Below, piece by piece: positions 1 through 4,178 of a stretch of 5,497 nt of DNA. The notes beneath the pieces are model-generated. The model was not told the DNA's origin, ran no database searches, and worked only from the letters and a program-made list of their open reading frames with translations. Both the position numbers and the translations under genes were made by a program. This stretch comes from Alphaproteobacteria bacterium (GTDB lineage Bacteria > Pseudomonadota > Alphaproteobacteria > DAOWDM01). Every line of letters begins with the position of its first letter. Positions within the stretch are counted from its first letter, which is position 1. The stretch covers positions 1 through 5,497 of the forward strand of contig DAOWDM010000012.1 in NCBI GenBank assembly GCA_030639035.1. Direction: 5' to 3'.

Positions 1-47
1 GAAATTATCTCGTATTTGCCAAGTTTTTTAAATTCAGATTCTGACAC
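1..47 (-). CDS. N-terminal fragment of a putative Ser/Thr protein kinase, cut by left edge
   Basis: On the minus strand a frame opens with GTG at 47-45 and runs without a stop off the left edge. It reads MSESEFKKLGKYEII followed by an incomplete TC codon, so the next residue is serine. The segment leucine-glycine-lysine-tyrosine-glutamate-Ile-Ile-Ser is what commonly precedes the glycine-rich ATP loop of Hanks-type bacterial Ser/Thr kinases, which often begin with a 'LGKYEI-x-x-ELGRG' type sequence. The loop itself would lie outside the window. A Shine-Dalgarno sequence GAGGA lies 4 bases before the GTG, and an in-frame stop sits just upstream, so GTG is the only usual start codon available. 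The divergent neighbour is an FHA phosphothreonine-binding protein, a frequent partner of such kinases. With only 15 codons visible the kinase call is an inference. A competing reading is a 22-codon plus-strand tail ending at 69, which looks less natural. Confidence 0.42.
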   Translation of the reverse strand, partial: MSESEFKKLGKYEII

Positions 48-51
48 TGCT

Positions 52-56
52 TCCTC
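52..56 (-). promoter_or_regulatory. Ribosome binding site for the left-edge minus-strand gene
   Basis: The minus strand reads GAGGA here, followed by AGCA and then GTG. This is the strongest Shine-Dalgarno match in the left 350 bp. It is the main reason for choosing the GTG at 47 as a real start rather than treating the short frame as chance. Confidence 0.4.
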
Positions 57-91
57 ACAGAATTTTTAAATAATTATTTTTTCTCACTGTT

Positions 92-116
92 ATTCTGAAT
101 TTTGTTCAGAATCTAT
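92..116 (+). repeat. Palindromic intergenic repeat, copy A
   Basis: An 8-bp perfect stem ATTCTGAA (92-99) / TTCAGAAT (105-112) closes a 5-base loop TTTTG, and is followed by CTAT. The pattern resembles the dispersed alphaproteobacterial repeat of the type 'CTGAACTTGTTTCAG' followed by 'CATCT' or 'GATCC', which I recall from many genomes of that class. Copy B, read on the other strand, matches it at 19 of 25 positions. It could act as a weak hairpin, but no strong T-tract follows on either strand, so I do not call it a terminator. Confidence 0.6.
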
Positions 117-140
117 CTTTGTTTCATACACTATTAAAAA

Positions 141-165
141 ATAGATGCTGAAACAAGTTCAGCAC
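141..165 (-). repeat. Palindromic intergenic repeat, copy B (inverted)
   Basis: A 7-bp perfect stem TGCTGAA (146-152) / TTCAGCA (158-164) has the loop ACAAG on the plus strand. On the minus strand the core reads GCTGAACTTGTTTCAGC followed by ATCTAT, which is very close to the alphaproteobacterial dispersed repeat as I remember it. It faces copy A tail to tail with 24 bp between them. The shared ATCTAT ends can pair with each other, so the two copies could fold into one larger imperfect hairpin over roughly 92-165. Confidence 0.65.
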
Positions 166-282
166 GACGGCAAGTGCATTTGAATAATATTTGCAACTTT
201 ACGACATTATTATAAAAAATACCTTAAAAAAAATCAGTTATTATTCTTTTTATTATCTTTAACTAAAATCCAGATAAATAAG

Positions 283-311
283 TTTACCACTTTAAACAGC
301 TATGATAAATT
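283..311 (+). promoter_or_regulatory. Candidate promoter for the FHA gene
   Basis: TTTACC at 283-288 matches a sigma70 -35 box at 4 of 6 positions. It lies 17 bp before TAAATT at 306-311, which matches the -10 box at 4 of 6. This would give a leader of about 40 bases. In DNA this AT-rich such matches arise often by chance, so this is only the best-spaced pair that I found. Confidence 0.2.
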
Positions 312-356
312 TATTTGTTTTCAGGTGTTACCTTTTAATTTATCAGAGATTTTATA

Positions 357-1727
357 ATGTCAGAAGAAGATGATAAGACTGTAGTTTTTTCAGTGGCTCC
401 TACAAAAAAAGAATACATTTCCTCATCTGCACAGCTTGATGCACCTGACGCAAAGCTTGTGTGTACAGATGCTTCACAGGTTGAAAATACTCCTGATAAT
501 CTGGAAATAAAACTGGAAAATGGAAAAGATATAACCATTGGGCGTGGGGGCTCATGCGAAGAACATATTAAATCTCGCAAGCTTTCACGAAAACATGCTC
601 GAGTTTTTTCTGGGGCAGGAAAATGGGGAGTAGAAGACCTAAACAGCACCAATGGTGTTTTTGTTAATGGGAAACGCTCTTTAACAGCATGGCTAAAACA
701 TGGCGATGAAGTTAAATTTGGTCCTGTAGTGTTTGAGTTCATTCTCGATAAGCCTGTTGTTTCTGATACTTTGGCTGCACCAGCAGACAATGAAGATGAT
801 GATGATGACGAAAAAACTATGATGTTTGGAAGCGTAAAATCAAGCGAGGTTTTCCTTCAAGCGGCAAAAGAGGTCAAAGAAGAAGAGAAAGAAGAAAAAG
901 AGGAAACTGCTAAACCTAAAAAGAAAGCAACTGTCGTCTCAGCAATATCTGCTGTTGAAGGAAAGATTCCAACGGTTTTTGCAGATAAATTAAATGCAAA
1001 AATTATTGGCGGAATTGCAACAGTAGCTATCATTGCTATCATTGCTTCATGGTATCCTAGTCATTTGAAAAGAAAAGAAATAGCTGACAGCATTCAAAAA
1101 TGCACACAAATCACCAAAAAGGTTGTTTCTTCTACTCGTGACCGCACTAGTGCACAGGTTTATACTGCTGATTATGAAAAAGACCTTATAAGACTAAGCG
1201 AAATATCTGCAAAAATGCAGCGTTTGCTCAAAAACAATATTGGCAATGTGTCCTTGTCCAATCAAACAGCTAAAGTTGCTTTTCTAGAATTTGAAAGAGA
1301 TTTTGCTAAACAGTTAGACAATCGCAATCTGCACGAAGCAAGCATCATAACAAACAGAATGATTAAAAAGTCAGAAGAAATAGCGAAAGGGATTCCTGAA
1401 AATGTTCGTGATGACGAAATAGAAATTGTCAACACCGTTGTAGCCCTGTCAAAATTTGCAAAAATACTAATTGCATTTCGTTCTTTTGCACAAAAGTATC
1501 CAATGGTTTCAGAAATAACGGCAACGAATCCTGACGACATGAGGTTTTCAAAGCTTCAAAATAAAAAAGCTGATTTTTTTCGATATCGTCGTACTTATAA
1601 CAGTGCTTTGTCAGTTAATTACCTTGTTTTTAAAAAAATTGTTGACGATATTGATAAACGTGATATTTCATTATTCGATGAATGGACTGGTTTTTTTATC
1701 AACAGAGCAGAACCAAGGCTTTTCTAG
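357..1727 (+). CDS. Membrane-anchored FHA domain protein
   Basis: This is a 456-residue protein with a cytoplasmic FHA domain, which binds phosphothreonine peptides. The FHA domain spans about residues 48-130 and keeps the family landmarks: Gly62-Arg63, Ser77-Arg78-x-His80 and Asn96-Ser-Thr-Asn-Gly100, then Val-Asn-Gly at 103-105. An acidic run (Asp147-Asp151) and a Lys/Glu-rich linker (about 171-190) follow. A hydrophobic span at about 214-233 is followed by positive residues. The C-terminal 220 residues are mostly charged and probably helical, and I recognise no family in them. The motif Asp-Lys-Thr-Val-Val-Phe (6-11) recurs as Glu-Lys-Thr-Met-Met-Phe (152-157); Thr8 and Thr154 are candidate kinase targets. 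The ATG at 357 has a weak AGAGA ribosome site at 345-349. A signalling adaptor for the divergent putative kinase is the likely role; its partners are unknown. Confidence 0.88.
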   Translation: MSEEDDKTVVFSVAPTKKEYISSSAQLDAPDAKLVCTDASQVENTPDNLEIKLENGKDITIGRGGSCEEHIKSRKLSRKHARVFSGAGKWGVEDLNSTNGVFVNGKRSLTAWLKHGDEVKFGPVVFEFILDKPVVSDTLAAPADNEDDDDDEKTMMFGSVKSSEVFLQAAKEVKEEEKEEKEETAKPKKKATVVSAISAVEGKIPTVFADKLNAKIIGGIATVAIIAIIASWYPSHLKRKEIADSIQKCTQITKKVVSSTRDRTSAQVYTADYEKDLIRLSEISAKMQRLLKNNIGNVSLSNQTAKVAFLEFERDFAKQLDNRNLHEASIITNRMIKKSEEIAKGIPENVRDDEIEIVNTVVALSKFAKILIAFRSFAQKYPMVSEITATNPDDMRFSKLQNKKADFFRYRRTYNSALSVNYLVFKKIVDDIDKRDISLFDEWTGFFINRAEPRLF

Positions 1728-1747
1728 AATATAGGATTTAATGTTAT

Positions 1748-1834
1748 GTGGACGTGGTGGAATTGGTATACACAACAGACTTAAAATCTGTCGAGCTTAT
1801 GCTCATGCGGGTTCAAGTCCCGCCGTCCGCACCA
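1748..1834 (+). tRNA. tRNA-Leu(UAA)
   Basis: This is a complete 87-base class II tRNA with encoded CCA at 1832-1834 and discriminator A1831. The 7-bp acceptor stem pairs 1748-1754 with 1824-1830, with one U-G pair at its second position. The anticodon stem 1775-1779/1787-1791 closes the loop CTTAAAA, so the anticodon is UAA (1782-1784), reading UUA and UUG. The long variable arm (GAGC-TTAT-GCTC, 1793-1804) is typical of leucine. The T stem GCGGG/CCCGC closes the TTCAAGT loop. It begins 20 bp after the FHA stop and ends 17 bp before the next start. No terminator or clear promoter fits in either gap, so it is probably processed from a longer transcript. Confidence 0.97.
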
Positions 1835-1840
1835 AACCTT

Positions 1841-1847
1841 AAAGGTG
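1841..1847 (+). promoter_or_regulatory. Ribosome binding site directly after the tRNA
   Basis: AAAGGTG lies 4 bases before the ATG at 1852 and only 6 bases after the tRNA CCA end. It fixes the start of the hydrolase. It also implies that the hydrolase mRNA either begins inside or upstream of the tRNA, or is released by tRNA 3' processing with a leader of about 17 bases. Confidence 0.65.
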
Positions 1848-1851
1848 TTTT

Positions 1852-2577
1852 ATGTCTGAAGTAAAATTAACGATACTTTGTGATGATATAAATGGGTGTC
1901 AAAAAGGCTTCATAAAAGATGTAGGATTTTCAGTTCTTTTAGACATCAAAGGAAAAAAGATTCTTTTCGATACAGGCATGACCCATGAAACACTGTTTTC
2001 GAATCTAAAAACAGCTGGTATCAAACCAGATATGATTGATGCCGTTATTTTAAGCCACAATCATGATGACCATGTTGATGGACTCGCATGCTTGTTGCCG
2101 TCAAGACCAGATATTCCTGTCTATATTCATTCCGAATGGGAAGACGATGTTTGCGAACAAGGAATGGATATTTCAGAGGCAAATAAAATTATTGTCAAAG
2201 AAATTGGGGTTCAAAAAGGTCTGCCTTCAGATATTCTGTTCACCAAGCCGCTACATTCCAAAGATTACGGCGGAATAAACGAACATGCTGTTTATATCAA
2301 AATAGATGAAGGCTTTATTCTTTTGTGCGGGTGCTGTCATCCAGGATTAAACGGACTTCTTAAACAAAGAAAAGTTCTTGGTATTGACGAACATGCTCCA
2401 ATTCACATTATCGGAGGCATGCACGGCTTTAAGTTTACTGATGATGAAGCAGACAAGGCAAAGTCATTTGTAAAATCTATTACATGCTGTCACTGCACAA
2501 GGAATCCAGATGTATTCAAAAGGCAATTTAAAGAAAAATTTTCCATCAGCTCTTGTGGGGCTGAATACATTTTTTAA
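1852..2577 (+). CDS. Metallo-beta-lactamase-fold metal-dependent hydrolase (COG1237-like)
   Basis: This is a 241-residue cytoplasmic protein with no signal peptide. Metallo-beta-lactamase landmarks appear in order: Asp40-Thr-Gly42; the metal-binding His69-x-His71-x-Asp73-His74; Gly160-Cys-Cys-His163-Pro-Gly165, supplying another metal-binding histidine; and Gly188-Gly-Met-His191. The pairing of the 'CxHPG' and 'GGxH' motifs is characteristic of the COG1237 branch, whose members are often named 7,8-dihydropterin-6-yl-methyl-4-(beta-D-ribofuranosyl)aminobenzene 5'-phosphate synthase after a methanogen enzyme. That specific reaction should not be assumed here, and the substrate is unknown. It is not an antibiotic beta-lactamase of the secreted kind. 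The protein has 11 cysteines, including a Cys212-Cys-His-Cys215 cluster near the C-terminus where relatives usually carry a Cys-Thr-Gly type motif. It is slightly shorter than typical family members. It probably shares a transcript with the tRNA upstream. Confidence 0.85.
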   Translation: MSEVKLTILCDDINGCQKGFIKDVGFSVLLDIKGKKILFDTGMTHETLFSNLKTAGIKPDMIDAVILSHNHDDHVDGLACLLPSRPDIPVYIHSEWEDDVCEQGMDISEANKIIVKEIGVQKGLPSDILFTKPLHSKDYGGINEHAVYIKIDEGFILLCGCCHPGLNGLLKQRKVLGIDEHAPIHIIGGMHGFKFTDDEADKAKSFVKSITCCHCTRNPDVFKRQFKEKFSISSCGAEYIF

Positions 2578-2579
2578 GC

Positions 2580-2954
2580 TTACTGCGTTTTATCACGCCA
2601 TTGAGCAATAATTTTGCATACAGCTTCTTCATTGCTTTCAGAGCATCTTTCCATAGCACTTTTTTTAGCCTTTTCCATGCTTTGAGCAGCACATATAGCT
2701 CCTATAGATGAGATTGTGTTTTTTGTTCTTTCAACAGCTACTGCTCCAAATCCAGAAGCACCGCATTTAACAACAAGCTTGCAATGAGTATCAACCTTTG
2801 AACATGCTTCCAAAGCCTTTTGCACAGCGATTTCTCTGTCTTGCATGTTTTCATTTGAATGGACTGTTTTTAAGCCATAAGCAACAGCCGAACTTGCTTC
2901 AGCATAGTTTGTAGCAACTAAAAGAAAAAATAGAATTGTAAATATTTTAAACAT
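2580..2954 (-). CDS. Small secreted cysteine-rich protein, DUF4189-like
   Basis: This is a 124-residue precursor. Residues 1-20 form a Sec signal peptide: Lys3, a hydrophobic core at 4-15 and Ala18-Glu-Ala20 before the likely cleavage site. No lipobox cysteine is present. The mature part starts with Ala-Val-Ala-Tyr-Gly, then an 'A-x-x-x-AL-x-x-C' helix (Ala43-Cys51), Cys58, Cys64, a Gly-Ala-Val-Ala strand, and a second 'A-x-x-x-AM-x-x-C' helix ending at Cys104, then Cys113. This duplicated pattern of an Ala-rich helix, Cys and strand is typical of DUF4189, a family common in proteobacteria and without an established function. Six cysteines (51, 58, 64, 88, 104, 113) could form three disulfides in the periplasm. 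The ribosome site is weak. Its stop is 2 bp from that of the convergent hydrolase, and it starts 111 bp from the divergent manC. I found no convincing promoter in that gap. Confidence 0.75.
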   Translation of the reverse strand: MFKIFTILFFLLVATNYAEASSAVAYGLKTVHSNENMQDREIAVQKALEACSKVDTHCKLVVKCGASGFGAVAVERTKNTISSIGAICAAQSMEKAKKSAMERCSESNEEAVCKIIAQWRDKTQ

Positions 2955-3065
2955 TTTTCAAACAAATTAGTAAAAATCAAAAAGAAACTTTATCATGCCC
3001 TTTCTTTTGTTAATATGCAAGTCTGGTAAAAGATTCTTTGTAAAATATTTGAAAGGTTACATTAA

Positions 3066-4151
3066 ATGAACAAAAATACGCACAAGATTTACCCTGTAAT
3101 CCTTTCAGGTGGTTCAGGCACACGCCTATGGCCGATGTCAAGCTCTGACTATCCAAAGCAGTTTCAGCCATTAGTTTCGACAAGGAGTCTAATTCAAGAA
3201 ACTGTTTTAAGATTTACAGATAAGGTCTTTGCTCCCCCTATATTTATCTGTAATGAAGAGCAAGGTTCTATAGTTAGTCAGCAAATGCAAGACATAGGCA
3301 TAAAACCAATGAGTATTTTGCTAGAACCAGAAGCTAGGAACACTGCTCCTGCTGCGGTTGCTGCTGCAGCTTTTATTAACAAAATCGACCCAGACGGTTT
3401 AATGCTGCTACTACCTTCTGATCATGTCATTGAAAATATAGATGAGTATATAAGGATTCTTTTAGTTGGAGCTGAAGCTGCAAACAAAGGAGCTCTTGTA
3501 ACTCTTGGAATTACACCTAATTTTCCTGAAACTGGTTATGGATATATTCGCAAAGGTGATGCGTTTAACAATATAACAGGCAGTTTTCATGTCGATAGGT
3601 TTGTTGAAAAGCCAGACCTTAAAACTGCAAAAGAATATTTATCTGATGGTAATTATTATTGGAATAGTGGAATGTTTTTGTTTCGCACAGATGTTTTTCT
3701 AAAAGAGATGAAAAAGTTTGAACCAGAAATGTTAACAGCATGTATAGCTGCAGTTGAAAACGCTCGTAAAGAAAATGATTTCCTATACCTTGATAAAGAA
3801 AATTTTGCAAAAAGCCGTGCTGTTTCTATTGATTATGCTGTTATGGAGCATACGACACGTGCAGTAGTAACTCCTGTTGATATGGGCTGGAATGATGTTG
3901 GTTCATGGTCTGCTCTTTGGGATATTGGCGATAAAGATAAAAACGGAAATGTTGTTAAAGGAAAAGCTATCCTGCATGATGTTTCAGACTCATATATTCA
4001 CACCACAGGAATTCAGATAGCAGCTGTTGGAGTTTCAGACATAGCAATAATTGCAACAGAAGACACAGTTCTTGTTGTTCCAAAAGAAAAAAGCCAAGAT
4101 GTAAAATTTATTGCTGAAGCTATTGAAAAAGCAAAAAAAGAACCGTCATAA
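3066..4151 (+). CDS. manC: Mannose-1-phosphate guanylyltransferase (GDP-mannose pyrophosphorylase)
   Basis: This 361-residue cytoplasmic enzyme makes GDP-mannose from mannose 1-phosphate and GTP, supplying mannose, fucose or rhamnose units for exopolysaccharide or LPS. The nucleotidyltransferase signature Gly15-Gly-Ser-Gly-Thr-Arg20-Leu-Trp-Pro is followed by Pro30-Lys-Gln-Phe33. Further family motifs are Leu86-Glu-Pro-Glu-Ala-Arg-Asn-Thr-Ala-Pro, Pro117-Ser-Asp-His120, Glu155-Thr-Gly-Tyr-Gly-Tyr160, Phe179-Val-Glu-Lys-Pro183, Ser254-Ile-Asp-Tyr257 and Gly274-Trp-Asn-Asp-Val-Gly-Ser-Trp281. The protein stops at the end of the transferase part. The C-terminal cupin-type phosphomannose isomerase domain of bifunctional enzymes (about 470 residues) is absent, so isomerase activity must come from another gene. 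The ATG has an AAAGG site (3052-3056) 9 bases upstream. No other sugar-nucleotide gene lies in the window. ManC, CpsB and XanB are names for the same activity. Confidence 0.92.
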   Translation: MNKNTHKIYPVILSGGSGTRLWPMSSSDYPKQFQPLVSTRSLIQETVLRFTDKVFAPPIFICNEEQGSIVSQQMQDIGIKPMSILLEPEARNTAPAAVAAAAFINKIDPDGLMLLLPSDHVIENIDEYIRILLVGAEAANKGALVTLGITPNFPETGYGYIRKGDAFNNITGSFHVDRFVEKPDLKTAKEYLSDGNYYWNSGMFLFRTDVFLKEMKKFEPEMLTACIAAVENARKENDFLYLDKENFAKSRAVSIDYAVMEHTTRAVVTPVDMGWNDVGSWSALWDIGDKDKNGNVVKGKAILHDVSDSYIHTTGIQIAAVGVSDIAIIATEDTVLVVPKEKSQDVKFIAEAIEKAKKEPS

Positions 4152-4178
4152 ATACTCGTTTTAAGTATCTGATTTTTT
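4152..4178 (+). terminator. Weak hairpin in the manC / GGDEF convergent gap
   Basis: ATACT (4152-4156) and AGTAT (4164-4168) form a 5-bp stem around a 7-base loop directly after the manC stop, and a run of six T follows at 4173-4178. The stem is short and AT-rich, and half of it lies within the end of the opposite gene. It may slow transcription from manC but is weak evidence for an intrinsic terminator. Confidence 0.22.

Larger units (their letters stand above)
48..356. other. Non-coding divergent intergenic region
   Basis: About 309 bp lie between the putative left-edge kinase gene and the FHA gene. It is very AT-rich with long A and T runs. It holds two palindromic repeat copies in opposite orientation (92-116 and 141-165), a small hairpin CTATT-AAAA-AATAG at 131-144 between them, three occurrences of the heptamer GATAAAT (273-279, 304-310 and, inverted, 338-344), and a 10-bp perfect palindrome ATAAATTTAT at 305-314. 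One plus frame stays open from 184 to its stop at 355-357, but it has no ATG or TTG and its only GTG is 10 codons before the stop. I do not regard it as a gene. The promoters of both flanking genes should lie here. Confidence 0.7.

Noticed and set aside
1..69. A 22-codon plus-strand frame open from the left edge to a TAA at 67-69, possibly the tail of an upstream gene
   Set aside because: It overlaps, on the opposite strand, a frame with a GTG start, a good Shine-Dalgarno and a kinase-like sequence. The plus-strand tail has no recognisable feature.
92..112. Palindromic repeat copy A as an intrinsic terminator
   Set aside because: The bases following the stem are mixed (CTATCTTTG), with no continuous T-run on either strand close to the stem.
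184..357. A 58-codon open plus frame ending in a TAA that overlaps the FHA ATG
   Set aside because: It has no ATG or TTG, the only GTG is 10 codons from the end, and the composition is Lys/Leu/Phe/Asn-rich as expected from AT-rich non-coding DNA.
335..790. A 151-codon minus-strand frame opposite the FHA domain
   Set aside because: It is antisense to a well-supported domain, is rich in Ser and Phe as complementary reads are, and resembles no protein.
1807..1834. The tRNA-Leu 3' end as an attachment site for an integrated element
   Set aside because: I found no second copy of the tRNA 3' segment in the window and no integrase gene. The next gene starts immediately with a normal ribosome site.
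2063..2278. A 71-codon plus frame inside the hydrolase gene
   Set aside because: It is an out-of-frame shadow across the conserved metal-binding motif, without its own ribosome site or a family match.
3041..3046. TAAAAT as a -10 box for manC
   Set aside because: The transcript would start at about 3053, inside the Shine-Dalgarno, and there is no -35 match at the right distance.
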